Below, in pieces: positions 16,793-27,962 of a stretch of DNA of 64,000 nucleotides. How positions within the stretch are numbered: the stretch's first letter is position 1; each line of letters opens with the position of its first letter. Origin of the DNA: Vreelandella songnenensis (GTDB lineage Bacteria > Pseudomonadota > Gammaproteobacteria > Pseudomonadales > Halomonadaceae); the NCBI RefSeq assembly GCF_003002925.1, contig NZ_PVTK01000001.1:868001-932000 (forward strand), written 5' to 3'. The notes under the pieces were generated by a model that was not told the origin of the DNA, made no database searches, and worked only from the letters and a program-made list of their open reading frames with translations. A program made the position numbers and the translations under genes.

Positions 16793-17053
16793 ATGGCAGA
16801 CGACAAATCCAATGCTGCTGAATACTGGAAAGCCAACGTTCGCTTAATTTTCGGATGCCTGGTGGTATGGGCCTTCGTCTCTTATGGGTGTGCGATCCTG
16901 TTTCGCCCTCTTCTGGCGAGCATTCCAGTGGGGGGAACAGACCTGGGCTTCTGGTTTGCTCAGCAAGGCTCCATTCTTACCTTCATCGTGCTGATCTTCT
17001 TCTACGCCTGGAGAATGAATAAGCTCGATCAAAAATTTGGCCTTGGGGAGTAA
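16793..17053 (+). CDS. Na+:solute symporter small subunit (DUF4212)
   Basis: An 86-residue membrane protein with two predicted helices (about 15-38 and 50-72) joined by a loop with SIPVGGTDLGFWFAQQGS. This is the DUF4212/small-subunit family always found just upstream of the VC_2705-type sodium:solute symporters. I chose ATG 16793, with GGAG 10 bases upstream; an in-frame GTG at 16778 is less likely. It lies six bases before the large subunit, so the two are co-translated. It is distinct from the DUF485/YjcH partner of ActP. Confidence 0.92.
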   Translation: MADDKSNAAEYWKANVRLIFGCLVVWAFVSYGCAILFRPLLASIPVGGTDLGFWFAQQGSILTFIVLIFFYAWRMNKLDQKFGLGE

Positions 17054-17059
17054 GCCAGC

Positions 17060-18841
17060 ATGAGCCAATTTGCAATCAACCTACTGTTCGTTGGCGCCTC
17101 CTTTGCCCTGTATATCGGCATTGCGATCTGGGCGCGAGCGGGGTCCACCAAGGACTTCTACGTTGCGGGGGGCGGCGTTCATCCGATTACCAACGGGATG
17201 GCCACGGCCGCTGACTGGATGTCCGCGGCTTCGTTCATTTCCATGGCGGGTCTGCTCGCCTCCGGCGGCTATGCCAACTCTACCTTCCTGATGGGCTGGA
17301 CCGGCGGCTTCGTTATTCTGGCAATGCTGTTGGCGCCTTACCTGCGCAAGTTCGGCAAGTTCACCGTACCGGACTTTATCGGCGACCGCTTTTACAGCAA
17401 CACCGCACGCTTTGTTGCCATCGTGTGTCTGATCATTGCCTCGGTCACTTACGTTATCGGCCAGATGACCGGTGCGGGCGTTGCCTTCTCGCGCTTTCTG
17501 GAAGTCAGCAATACCTGGGGTATCTGGCTTGCCGCGCTGATCGTGTTCCTGTACGCAGTGTTCGGCGGCATGAAAGGGATCACTTACACTCAGGTGGCTC
17601 AGTACATCGTATTGATCGTGGCCTACACGATTCCCGCCGTATTTATCGCCTTCCAGCTCACCGGCAATCCGATCCCCATGTTCGGCATGTTCAGCACGCA
17701 CACCGAATCCGGCATTCCGCTGCTGCAGAAACTCGATGACGTGGTCAGCGCGCTGGGCTTCCAGGACTACACCGCCGATGTGGACAACAAGCTCAACATG
17801 GTGCTGTTCACGCTCTCGCTGATGGTGGGTACCGCCGGTCTTCCTCACGTTATCATCCGCTTTTTCACCGTGCCTAAAGTATCCGACGCACGCTGGTCAG
17901 CCGGCTGGGCGCTGGTGTTCATCGCCCTGCTCTACCTGACCGCACCGGCGGTGGGCTCCATGGCACGCCTTAACCTGATGACCACGGTCTATCCGGAAAT
18001 GGCAGGCCAGGTGGAGAACTACGAAGAGGCTGCTCAGACCCCCATCCTGTACGAGGAGCGCCCAGACTGGTTCCGCACCTGGGAAGATACCGGCCTGATC
18101 ACCTTCAACGACCTGAACAACGACGGCCGCATCCAGTTCTACAATGATGCTGCTGACTACGCTGATCGCGGTTGGGAAGGCAACGAGCTGACGGTCAACA
18201 ACGACATCCTGGTACTCGCGAACCCGGAAATTGCCAACCTTCCAGGTTGGGTTATCGGCCTGATTGCCGCAGGCGGTATTGCCGCTGCCCTTTCAACCGC
18301 GGCGGGTCTGCTGCTGGCCATCTCCTCGGCCATCAGCCACGACTTGATCAAGACGATGATCAACCCGAACATTTCCGAGAAAGGCGAAATGCTCGCAGCG
18401 CGTATCTCCATGGGCGGGGCAATCCTGCTGGCCACGTACCTGGGCTTGAATCCTCCCGGGTTTGCGGCACAAACCGTGGCGCTTGCCTTCGGTATTGCCG
18501 GTGCCTCGCTGTTCCCGGCGCTCATGATGGGTATCTTCTCGACCCGCATGAACAACGTGGGGGCGATTGCCGGCATGCTGTCAGGCCTTATCTGCACGCT
18601 GCTGTACATCTTCACCTACCTTGGCTGGTTCTTCATCCCTGGCACCAACACGCTGGCCAACACGCCGGATAACTGGATCCTGGGTATTTCGCCGCTCTCC
18701 TTCGGTGCAGTCGGTGCGATGATCAACTTTATCGTGGCCTTCGCGGTATCCAGCGTCACGGCCAAGCCGCCGCAGGAAATCCGCGAGCTGGTGGAGAGCG
18801 TTCGCTATCCAAAAGGTGCTGGTACAGCCATCAATCACTAA
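17060..18841 (+). CDS. Na+:solute symporter large subunit, VC_2705/ActP-like
   Basis: A 593-residue sodium:solute symporter of the SSS family (VC_2705 subfamily), probably importing acetate or a related carboxylate given the nearby crbS, crbR and acs. The SSS core begins with AGGGVHPITNGMATAADWMSAAS, the usual Na+/substrate region near residues 35-57. Between helices, around residues 310-385, is a hydrophilic insert containing DLNNDGRIQFYND, which has the spacing of an EF-hand/dockerin calcium loop. The start has GGGAG upstream. The substrate is inferred from context, not from specific residues. Confidence 0.9.
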   Translation: MSQFAINLLFVGASFALYIGIAIWARAGSTKDFYVAGGGVHPITNGMATAADWMSAASFISMAGLLASGGYANSTFLMGWTGGFVILAMLLAPYLRKFGKFTVPDFIGDRFYSNTARFVAIVCLIIASVTYVIGQMTGAGVAFSRFLEVSNTWGIWLAALIVFLYAVFGGMKGITYTQVAQYIVLIVAYTIPAVFIAFQLTGNPIPMFGMFSTHTESGIPLLQKLDDVVSALGFQDYTADVDNKLNMVLFTLSLMVGTAGLPHVIIRFFTVPKVSDARWSAGWALVFIALLYLTAPAVGSMARLNLMTTVYPEMAGQVENYEEAAQTPILYEERPDWFRTWEDTGLITFNDLNNDGRIQFYNDAADYADRGWEGNELTVNNDILVLANPEIANLPGWVIGLIAAGGIAAALSTAAGLLLAISSAISHDLIKTMINPNISEKGEMLAARISMGGAILLATYLGLNPPGFAAQTVALAFGIAGASLFPALMMGIFSTRMNNVGAIAGMLSGLICTLLYIFTYLGWFFIPGTNTLANTPDNWILGISPLSFGAVGAMINFIVAFAVSSVTAKPPQEIRELVESVRYPKGAGTAINH

Positions 18842-18885
18842 GCCATAATCACTCCTGACGCTTGGCGCTGGGATCAAAAGTGACC

Positions 18886-18911
18886 ATCGGGCCTCCTCTG
18901 GGAGGCCCGAT
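18886..18911 (+). terminator. Hairpin after the symporter gene
   Basis: An 11-base perfect stem (ATCGGGCCTCC pairs with GGAGGCCCGAT) with a TCTG loop, 45 bases past the symporter stop. The following T tract is weak, so this may be a partial terminator or an mRNA-stabilising hairpin, letting some transcription reach the next gene. Confidence 0.6.
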
Positions 18912-18931
18912 GACTTTCAGAAGGGAAATGT

Positions 18932-19453
18932 ATGATATGGCACCTGATTGCCGCCGTCTTCGCCGGTCTTGCCGGCGCCGGGATTGGCCTGTTGCTGCGC
19001 ACGCTCAGCGGCAAACGACTGCCCAAGTGGATCGTGCCGGTGTTTGGCGGGCTGGGCATGCTGGGCTACCAGATCCAGGTAGAGTATTCGTGGTTCGAGC
19101 ACAAAAAGGCACAGCTGCCCGAGACGGCCATGGTGATATCAAGCGATACGTCTACCGCCGTGTGGCGCCCCTGGACCTTTGCGTTTCCCATGACCACCAA
19201 GTTCAGCGTGGTAGACCGCGACAATATCGTGGCGCGTGACATCGAAGGCACGCCGGTAGTGGAATTCATCTTGTACCAGTTCGAGCGTCATCATACCGAT
19301 ATCCTCATCATGCAGCCTTACGTGCTGAACTGTGCAAGCCGCGAGCTGGTGCCGCTTGAAGGCATCGGCGGTGAAGCCGAAATCGGCGAGCTGCGCCGAT
19401 TGCGCGAAACCTCGCCTCTGCTGACCACGGTATGCGGACTCTCCAACGCTTGA
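18932..19453 (+). CDS. Unknown membrane-anchored protein
   Basis: A 173-residue protein that I do not recognise. Residues about 2-22 and 32-50 are hydrophobic and probably form two membrane helices, with the remaining hydrophilic part on one side of the membrane. It contains two cysteines late in the chain (LNCASREL and TVCGL) and a patterned beta-rich middle region. AAGGGAAA lies upstream of the ATG. It sits between the symporter and the CrbS-type sensor on the same strand, so a role in carboxylate uptake or its sensing is possible, but nothing in the sequence proves it. Confidence 0.75.
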   Translation: MIWHLIAAVFAGLAGAGIGLLLRTLSGKRLPKWIVPVFGGLGMLGYQIQVEYSWFEHKKAQLPETAMVISSDTSTAVWRPWTFAFPMTTKFSVVDRDNIVARDIEGTPVVEFILYQFERHHTDILIMQPYVLNCASRELVPLEGIGGEAEIGELRRLRETSPLLTTVCGLSNA

Positions 19454-19540
19454 GCGAGACGCACGCGGCGCTCTTCGCCTAGAATGGGGGACTGCACGCG
19501 CCTTGGCGGGCGCCAATAATCGTTGGCTGGGGAAATAGGC

Positions 19541-22500
19541 ATGTTTCACGGTGGGCTGCTGGTCGCGGTATCTCTACTCTATATCGCGGTGCTGTTCGGC
19601 ATTGCCTGGTACGGTGACCGCCGTGCGCGCACCCACGGCGCCAGCCGCCGCCGCCCCATCATCTATAGCCTGGCACTGGCCATCTACTGCACCTCCTGGA
19701 CCTTTTACGGCGCGGTGGGCCAGGCGGCCACCGCCGGGTGGTCGTTTGCCAGTATCTTCGTCGGCCCGATCCTGACGTTTCTGCTGTTCTGGCCGGTGCT
19801 GGCCAAGATGATTCGCGTGGCCAAGCACCAGAACGTGACCTCGATTGCCGATTTCATCGCCTCGCGCTACGGCAAGACCCAGTCACTGGCGGCGTTTGCA
19901 AGCCTGGTGGCTCTGGTCGGCACGCTACCCTATATCGCCTTGCAGCTCAAAGCCGTCTCGACCACCTTCAGCGTGCTCACCGATGAGAATACCTCCGGCG
20001 CCCCACTGTTTGGCGACACCGCCTTCTACGTGGCAATCGTCATGGCGGTGTTTGCGATTCTGTTTGGCACCCGGCATACCGACGCTACCGAGCACCACGA
20101 GGGCCTGATACACGCCGTGGCCTTCGAGTCCGTCGTCAAGCTGCTGGCCTTCTTGGTGCTTGGCGCGTTCGTCACCTGGGGCATGTTCGATGGCCTGGGC
20201 GAGCTGATGGGACATGCCGAGAGCCAGCTGGAACTTCAGCGCCAACTCGCCAATCAGGATTTTGGTCAGAGCTTCTGGGCCCAGACCCTGCTCGCCATGC
20301 TGGCGATTCTGTGCCTGCCCCGCCAATTTCACGTCGCCGTGGTGGAAAACATCCACCCGGGCGACGCCACCAAGGCGCGCTGGCTATTCCCGCTCTACCT
20401 GCTGGCCATTGCCTTCTTCGTGGTACCGTTGGCCGCCGCCGGGCTGCTGCTCTTTTCCGAGAGCGGTGTGGAGCCGGACACTTACGTACTGGCGCTCTCC
20501 ATGCAGTCCGGTCAGCAGTGGCTGACGCTCTTGACCTTCATCGGCGGTTTTTCCGCCGCCACCGGTATGGTGATTGTCGCGGCCGTGGCGGTCTCGATCA
20601 TGATCTCCAACGAAATCGTGATTCCAGCGCTTTTCCGGCTGCGCTGGTTTGATACCAAGGCGCGCGACTACGGCCGCCTGGTACTGCGCGCCCGGCGTAT
20701 CACCATCGCCGTGGTCCTGACCATGGCCTACGGCTTCTATCGGCTGATTGCCGAGTTCACCTCGCTTGCCTCCATCGGCATGCTTTCCTTTGCCGCGGCG
20801 GCGCAGTTCGCGCCCGCCCTGATTGGCGGGCTTTACTGGAAACGCGGCAACCGGCTGGGCGTCATTGTGGGCATGAACGCAGGCTTTGCCATCTGGGCCT
20901 ACAGCCTGCTGATGCCGGCAATGATCAATGCCGGCGTCCTGCCCGCTGCGTGGCTTGTCGGCGGGCCGCTGGGTGTGACCTGGCTCTCACCCACGGCACT
21001 GTTTGGCCTGCATCTGGGCGACAGCTTCACCAACGGCGTGATGCTGTCGCTCGGGGTCAACCTGTTCTGCTATATCTTCATTTCTCAGATGACCTCCCAG
21101 CGCGTGGTCGAGCGTATTCAGGCCTCGCTGTTCGTGGACAGTGTGGAAACCCGCCAGACCTCGGTCAACCGCCCCTGGACCGGCGCCACCACGGTGGGCG
21201 ATTTGAAGGTACTGTGCGAACGCTTTCTGGGCGCCGGCCAGGTCGACCGGGCGTTCGAGGATTACGCCCGCCGCGCGGGCAAGCCGCTGGATAACGGTAC
21301 GCGAGCATCAATCGATGTCATCCAGTTTACCGAGCGCTTTCTGGCTTCAGTGCTGGGCGCCTCATCGGCGCGCATCGTGGTGAACTCGGCGCTTCAGGGG
21401 CGCGGGATCGGCATATCGGATGTGATCTCGATCGTCGATGAAGCCTCTCAGGTGCTGGAGTTCAACCGTGCACTGTTGCAGGCCACCATCGAGAACATCA
21501 ACCAGGGCATCAGCGTGGTAGACCAGAACCTGCGTCTGGTGGTCTGGAACCAGCGCTATCTGGAGCTGTTTCGTTTTCCCGACCACCTGATTCGAGTGGG
21601 CGCGCCGATCGATCGTATCTTTCGCTACAACGCCCATAACGGCGAGTATGGCCCCGGCGACCCGGAAGAGCACGTCCAGCTGCTGCTGGACAACATCCGC
21701 GACGGCCAGCCCCACCGCTACGTGCGCTACCGCCAGGATGGCAGTGTGCTGGAAGTCCAGGGCAACCCCATGCCCGGCGGTGGATTTGTGTATACCTATC
21801 AGGATATTACCCAGCAAAAGCGTATCGAAGAAGCGCTGATCCGCTCGGAAAACAATATCCGTATCTACACCGATAACGTGCCCGCACTGATCGCCTACTT
21901 CGATAAAGAGTGCCGCTACCTGTTCACCAACCGCGCCTACGAGCAGGCGTTCGGTATCGACCGCAATGCGGTCATTGGCCGCCGCTATGAAGACGTGCTG
22001 TCGTTGAAGCAGTCCGAAGAGCGTGCCCCCTGGGTCGATCTGGCGCTTTCCGGCGAGCGGGTCAGCTTCGAGGTGTCCATGCGTGTCAACGACGCCATGC
22101 GCTACATGCTGGTCACCTACACGCCCCACTTTGGCGACAGCCAGTCGATTCTGGGCTTCTTCGCGCTCTATCAGGATATTACCGAGCGGCGCCGGGCAGA
22201 GATTGCCTTGAAAGAGACCAACGAAACGCTCGAGGAGCGCGTGCGCGAGCGCACCCAGGCGCTTTCCGAAGCCAACGCCGCACTGCGCCAGGAGAACCGT
22301 GTGCGCGCCGAGGCCGAGCAAGCCTTGCGACAGGCCAAGCAGCTAGCCGAAGACGCCAACGCCTCCAAGACCCGCTTTCTGGCCGCGGCTAGCCACGACC
22401 TGCTGCAGCCGCTCAATGCCGCCAGGCTCTTCACCTCGGCGCTGATGCAGAACGTTACCGCTCCGGATACTCAGCGCACCATCGGCCATATCGACAACTC

Positions 22501-23476
22501 GCTGCAGGCGGCCGAAGAGCTTCTGGGCACGCTCCTGGATATCTCCAAGCTGGATGCCGGCGCGCTTACGCCCCGGCGCAGCCACTTTGCGCTGGCGGAT
22601 ATCTTCCGCCCGCTGCGCGCCGAGTTCGAGGTCATGGCCGATAACCGGGGCCTGGACTTCATGGTGGTACCGACCCAGCAGTGGGTGGATTCCGACCCGC
22701 AGATGCTGCGCCGGATCGTGCAGAACTTCCTGTCCAACGCCATTCGCTACACCCAGCACGGCCGCGTACTGCTGGGCTGCCGCCGCCAAGGCCAGCGCCT
22801 GATAATTGAAGTGTGGGACAGCGGCCCCGGCATTCCGGCGTCCAAGCTGACGGAAATCTTCCAGGAATTCCGCCGTCTGGATCAGGTATCGCGGCACAAG
22901 GAGAGCGAAAAGGGCCTGGGCCTTGGGCTCTCGATTGCCGACCGCATGAGCCGAGTGCTCGATCACCCCATCAAGGTGCGCTCCTGGGAGGGCATGGGCA
23001 CGGTGTTCTCTGTCAGCGTGCCTATCGTCGCACCCCGAGAAATCAGCACAACCGAAGAGCCGACCAGCAAGCGCAGCGGCAACAAGCTTGCCGGGGCGCG
23101 CATCGTGTGTATCGATAACGAGACGCTGATTCTGGAAGGCATGACCGCCATGCTCAGCGGCTGGGGCTGCGAGGTGTTCACGGCCACAAGCATCGGCGGG
23201 GCCAAATCGATTCTGCGCAACATGGACGGCGACCCGGATGCGATTCTGGCCGACTACCACCTGGACAACGAAGTCACCGGCCTGATGGCGCTGGAAGCGC
23301 TCAGCGAGCGCCTGACCGATGCGGTACCGGGCATTGTGATTACCGCCGACCGCACCGAGGAAGTGGCCGAGCTGATCAAGCGTGCGGGCTACCAACTGCT
23401 GCTCAAACCGGTCAAGCCCGCCGCCCTGCGGGCGCTTCTAACCCGCACGCTGCAGGCCAGCCGCGCCAAAAGCTGA
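19541..23476 (+). CDS. crbS: CrbS/MxtR-type transporter-histidine kinase-receiver sensor
   Basis: A 1311-residue hybrid sensor. Residues about 1-520 form a 12-13 helix SSS transporter-like domain. Two PAS domains follow (INQGISVVDQNLRLVVWNQ near 650 and a second near 775), then a coiled-coil linker, a phosphoacceptor region with ASHDLLQPLNA (His), an ATPase domain with GLGLGLSIADRM, and a C-terminal receiver with the phosphoacceptor Asp in LADYHLD. CrbS/MxtR proteins control acetate use through CrbR/ErdR, encoded just downstream on the other strand here. ATG 19541 with GGGGAAA upstream is preferred over TTG 19523. Confidence 0.92.
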   Translation: MFHGGLLVAVSLLYIAVLFGIAWYGDRRARTHGASRRRPIIYSLALAIYCTSWTFYGAVGQAATAGWSFASIFVGPILTFLLFWPVLAKMIRVAKHQNVTSIADFIASRYGKTQSLAAFASLVALVGTLPYIALQLKAVSTTFSVLTDENTSGAPLFGDTAFYVAIVMAVFAILFGTRHTDATEHHEGLIHAVAFESVVKLLAFLVLGAFVTWGMFDGLGELMGHAESQLELQRQLANQDFGQSFWAQTLLAMLAILCLPRQFHVAVVENIHPGDATKARWLFPLYLLAIAFFVVPLAAAGLLLFSESGVEPDTYVLALSMQSGQQWLTLLTFIGGFSAATGMVIVAAVAVSIMISNEIVIPALFRLRWFDTKARDYGRLVLRARRITIAVVLTMAYGFYRLIAEFTSLASIGMLSFAAAAQFAPALIGGLYWKRGNRLGVIVGMNAGFAIWAYSLLMPAMINAGVLPAAWLVGGPLGVTWLSPTALFGLHLGDSFTNGVMLSLGVNLFCYIFISQMTSQRVVERIQASLFVDSVETRQTSVNRPWTGATTVGDLKVLCERFLGAGQVDRAFEDYARRAGKPLDNGTRASIDVIQFTERFLASVLGASSARIVVNSALQGRGIGISDVISIVDEASQVLEFNRALLQATIENINQGISVVDQNLRLVVWNQRYLELFRFPDHLIRVGAPIDRIFRYNAHNGEYGPGDPEEHVQLLLDNIRDGQPHRYVRYRQDGSVLEVQGNPMPGGGFVYTYQDITQQKRIEEALIRSENNIRIYTDNVPALIAYFDKECRYLFTNRAYEQAFGIDRNAVIGRRYEDVLSLKQSEERAPWVDLALSGERVSFEVSMRVNDAMRYMLVTYTPHFGDSQSILGFFALYQDITERRRAEIALKETNETLEERVRERTQALSEANAALRQENRVRAEAEQALRQAKQLAEDANASKTRFLAAASHDLLQPLNAARLFTSALMQNVTAPDTQRTIGHIDNSLQAAEELLGTLLDISKLDAGALTPRRSHFALADIFRPLRAEFEVMADNRGLDFMVVPTQQWVDSDPQMLRRIVQNFLSNAIRYTQHGRVLLGCRRQGQRLIIEVWDSGPGIPASKLTEIFQEFRRLDQVSRHKESEKGLGLGLSIADRMSRVLDHPIKVRSWEGMGTVFSVSVPIVAPREISTTEEPTSKRSGNKLAGARIVCIDNETLILEGMTAMLSGWGCEVFTATSIGGAKSILRNMDGDPDAILADYHLDNEVTGLMALEALSERLTDAVPGIVITADRTEEVAELIKRAGYQLLLKPVKPAALRALLTRTLQASRAKS

Positions 23477-23531
23477 TCGAAGAAAAGTGAGCCCCAGATA
23501 ACGGCTTTCTATAGCCCGTATCAGGCACACA

Positions 23532-23567
23532 AAAAACCTCGCTTGCGGCGTCGCAAGCGAGGTTTTT
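23532..23567. terminator. Bidirectional terminator between crbS and crbR
   Basis: A 15-base stem (AAAAACCTCGCTTGC pairs with GCAAGCGAGGTTTTT) with a 6-base loop and T/A runs on both sides. It lies in the gap between two convergent genes and ends both. Confidence 0.92.
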
Positions 23568-23585
23568 TTGAACCGGAGAAGATGC

Positions 23586-24248
23586 TCAGGATTCGACTTT
23601 GGGCGGATCGACTTCCAGTTTCTGTGCGGCAATCACTGCCTGAGTGCGCGAATGCACGCCAAGCTTGCGCAGGATCGCCGTCACGTGCGCCTTGATGGTG
23701 GCCTCCGAGACGTTGAGCTCGTAGGCGATCTGCTTGTTCAGAAGGCCTTCAGTGAGCATGTTGAGCACGCGGAACTGCTGCGGCGTCAATGAAGCAATCG
23801 CTTCGGCAAAGCGCGACTCTTCCTCGCTGGTCTCTTCAAGCACGTTGGCCAGTGCTTCAGGCAGCCAGACTTCACCCTGCAGGATTTCGCCTACCGCTTC
23901 GGCAATCAGTTGCAGCGAGGAGGATTTGGGAATGAAGCCCGAGGCGCCGTAATCAATCGCCCGGCGAACAACGTAAGGTTCGTCGCTGCCCGATACCACG
24001 GCCACCGGAATATCCGGCATCTGGCCGCGCAGTTGAATCAGTCCGGAGAAGCCGTGCGCGCCCGGCATGTGCAAATCCAGCAGGATCAAATCGGCATCGG
24101 GATGACGATTGACCACATCCGTTGTGGCTTCCATGGTATCAGCTTCGACAATCTCAGCCTGTGGGGCCAGCTGGCGTAACGCCTGGGTAAGCGCTGCGCG
24201 AAACAGCGGATGGTCGTCTGCGACGATAAACTTATGGGCTACTGCCAT
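23586..24248 (-). CDS. crbR: CrbR/ErdR-type LuxR-family response regulator
   Basis: A 220-residue response regulator. The receiver domain (1-120) has the acidic pair in VADDHPLF, the phosphoacceptor Asp in LILLDLHMPG and the conserved Lys in GFIPKSSS. The LuxR-type helix-turn-helix (about 150-215) includes LTEGLLNKQIAYELNVSEA and AHVTAILRKL. GGAGGAAT precedes the ATG. It lies between crbS and acs, as expected for the acetate-switch regulator CrbR/ErdR/AgmR group, which activates acs and acetate-permease genes. The exact name is by context and family similarity. Confidence 0.9.
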   Translation of the reverse strand: MAVAHKFIVADDHPLFRAALTQALRQLAPQAEIVEADTMEATTDVVNRHPDADLILLDLHMPGAHGFSGLIQLRGQMPDIPVAVVSGSDEPYVVRRAIDYGASGFIPKSSSLQLIAEAVGEILQGEVWLPEALANVLEETSEEESRFAEAIASLTPQQFRVLNMLTEGLLNKQIAYELNVSEATIKAHVTAILRKLGVHSRTQAVIAAQKLEVDPPKVES

Positions 24249-24393
24249 GGATATTCCTCCGGTTCCTCGTGCAGCGGTATTACCGGCCGCCGCGACGCTA
24301 GGCTCATACGGTCACATGGTACCCCATGGGCTTATTCAAGCCCAAATATCCCATGCACATTGGTCGTCGTTATATCACCCGTTTAAACGCAAC

Positions 24394-24417
24394 AGTGCCG
24401 GCCCCGTGGCCGGCACT
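24394..24417 (-). terminator. Hairpin after acs
   Basis: A 10-base perfect GC-rich stem (AGTGCCGGCC pairs with GGCCGGCACT) and a CCGT loop, 100 bases past the acs stop on the minus strand. No U tract follows, so it is a terminator candidate or mRNA-protecting hairpin. A smaller TGGGCTT/AAGCCCA hairpin lies at 24327-24344. Confidence 0.5.
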
Positions 24418-24517
24418 ACAACGCGTAAGCGCAGTATGCTGCTATCTACGCCCTGACTGGTGGGCGCTTATCAAGACAGGTGGCTTAGCCAGGCTAAGCT
24501 CGCTGAATGTTAAGCTA

Positions 24518-26467
<1,950 letters not shown>

Positions 26468-26546
26468 AGTTGCCTCTGTCCGTGGAAATGCACTTTTATA
26501 GGAATGTAGTCGATATGCGCACGGGCTGCGCCGACACCACTAATTG

Positions 26547-26586
26547 TTCCCCTAGCATAAACCTCCCTAAGGCGCCTTCCCCTTAG
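26547..26586 (-). promoter_or_regulatory. Three 10-bp direct repeats upstream of acs
   Basis: Read on the minus strand, CTAAGGGGAA (26577-26586), CTTAGGGAGG (26562-26571) and GCTAGGGGAA (26547-26556) recur with a pitch of exactly 15 bases, 80 to 120 bases before the acs start codon. They share the core TNAGGG or TAGGGG. The first two also form an inverted CTAAGG/CCTTAG around the palindrome AAGGCGCCTT. They are candidate activator sites, with CrbR the likely protein. This is inference. Confidence 0.45.
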
Positions 26587-26633
26587 ACATTGGTATTAGC
26601 AATTTTTAATTTAAAAACAGCAACCTATAGCGA

Positions 26634-27182
26634 TTATCCTGGCGCATGCGGCGTATGGACCAGACGCTGCTGGCAGTGACGGCAGCGATAGCGGCGCCCT
26701 TTCAACACCCAGGCGTGGCGTCTGGGTGTCAATGCATGGGTGCGGCAGCCGCACCGGTAGCGGTAAGGCGCCGGCTGGGCCTTTTGCACATCGAAGCGGT
26801 GCGTCACCCGGGGTGGAAGGCCGAACAGCTCACACATCACGGTCTGCCATTCGCGTCCATGGGGCTTGAAACGGCGCGCATCGTCCAGATGAAAGACCAG
26901 CCAGTGAGCCATCTCGTGGGGGATGACGTCATCGAAGAAAGCGGCGCGATTATCACTCAGCAGAATAGGGTTGAAGCGCAGCCCGCCTCGGCCCATGTGT
27001 GCCTGCCCGGCGGAAGCACCTCTCAGATCAAACCACACGCCAGGGCGCGGAAGCGTCGGGTGGACCTCCAGGCAGCGCCGCCACGCTTCGTCAACGCGCC
27101 TCAAGGCGGCCTCGTGCAGGGCATCAGTGGAAAGTGCGTCCAGACCGCCCTCTAGCCAGGGCGGCAGTGGCGATACGCCCAT
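26634..27182 (-). CDS. sprT: SprT-family zinc metalloprotease-like protein
   Basis: A 182-residue SprT-domain protein. It has the zinc-binding HEMAH motif (consensus HExxH) with a downstream H in KPHGREWQ, and a C-terminal zinc ribbon with cysteines in YRCGCRTH and YRCRHCQQ. Bacterial SprT proteins resemble the protease domain of Spartan; their substrate is not established. I chose ATG 27182, which has AGAGGA 7 bases upstream, over ATG 27215, which has none. It faces away from the yecA-type gene. Confidence 0.85.
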   Translation of the reverse strand: MGVSPLPPWLEGGLDALSTDALHEAALRRVDEAWRRCLEVHPTLPRPGVWFDLRGASAGQAHMGRGGLRFNPILLSDNRAAFFDDVIPHEMAHWLVFHLDDARRFKPHGREWQTVMCELFGLPPRVTHRFDVQKAQPAPYRYRCGCRTHALTPRRHAWVLKGRRYRCRHCQQRLVHTPHAPG

Positions 27183-27269
27183 GGGGGATTCCTCTATTAG
27201 TGATAAACTGGTCATCAATCAACGCCAGACAATTGCGATTCATCAACCGAACAACCCACGAGGCTTGCC

Positions 27270-27935
27270 ATGGCAGAGCGCCCCAATGACGCCGCGTCCG
27301 AAACCGCCCCTCCGCAGCCGCTGCTGACCGATGAGCAGCTTGACCGGCTGGATGACTTCCTCGACTCGGAGCAGGTAGACGAAGATGCGCTGGATCTGAT
27401 CTCGGCTCACGGCTTTCTGGTAGCGCTTGCCGTCGCGCCCAGCGAAGTGCCCCCTACGCAGTGGCTCGCTGAGCTGTTCCAGGGCGAGCCGCGCTACGCC
27501 GACGATGCCGAGCGCGACGAGATCATCACCCTACTGACGCTGCTGCGCGATAACGCCGTTGCGGTGCTGGAGCAGGGCGGCCTGCCGGAACTGCCCTTCG
27601 AGCTGACCCTTGACGGCCTGCCCGCCGAAGAGACGCCGATTGGTGATTGGTGCGCGGGCTTCATGGAAGGCGTCTTCAGCGATGAGAGCGCCTGGTTCCA
27701 GGATGACGAGGAGGCCGCGGCCACGCTGCTGCTGCCTTTCATGCTGCTCTCCGGGCTATTTGATGACGAGCCCGACATGGCTGAAATGGCCAGCGACACC
27801 GCACGCCAGGAAGCGCTGGTAGTACAGCTGCCGGAGTTGGTGCTGGATCTGTACCTGCACTACCGCGTACCGCCGGAAACCCCGAAACCCAAGCCGCGCA
27901 AGAAGACTCCCTCCAAGGGCGGCAAGCGCCGCTGA
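27270..27935 (+). CDS. UPF0149 (YecA/YgfB-type) protein
   Basis: A 221-residue acidic protein of the UPF0149 family, recognised from the helical pattern LDRLDDFLDSEQ...DALDLISAHGFLVAL, the central IGDWCAGFMEGV motif and the LLLPFMLLSGL segment. The C-terminal 25 residues are Lys/Arg/Pro-rich, in place of the SEC-C zinc motif found in many YecA proteins, so nucleic-acid contact is possible but unproven. GAGG precedes the ATG. No biochemical role is firmly established for the family. Confidence 0.88.
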   Translation: MAERPNDAASETAPPQPLLTDEQLDRLDDFLDSEQVDEDALDLISAHGFLVALAVAPSEVPPTQWLAELFQGEPRYADDAERDEIITLLTLLRDNAVAVLEQGGLPELPFELTLDGLPAEETPIGDWCAGFMEGVFSDESAWFQDDEEAAATLLLPFMLLSGLFDDEPDMAEMASDTARQEALVVQLPELVLDLYLHYRVPPETPKPKPRKKTPSKGGKRR

Positions 27936-27962
27936 TCATGCCCGGAACACAAGCTTGAGGCG

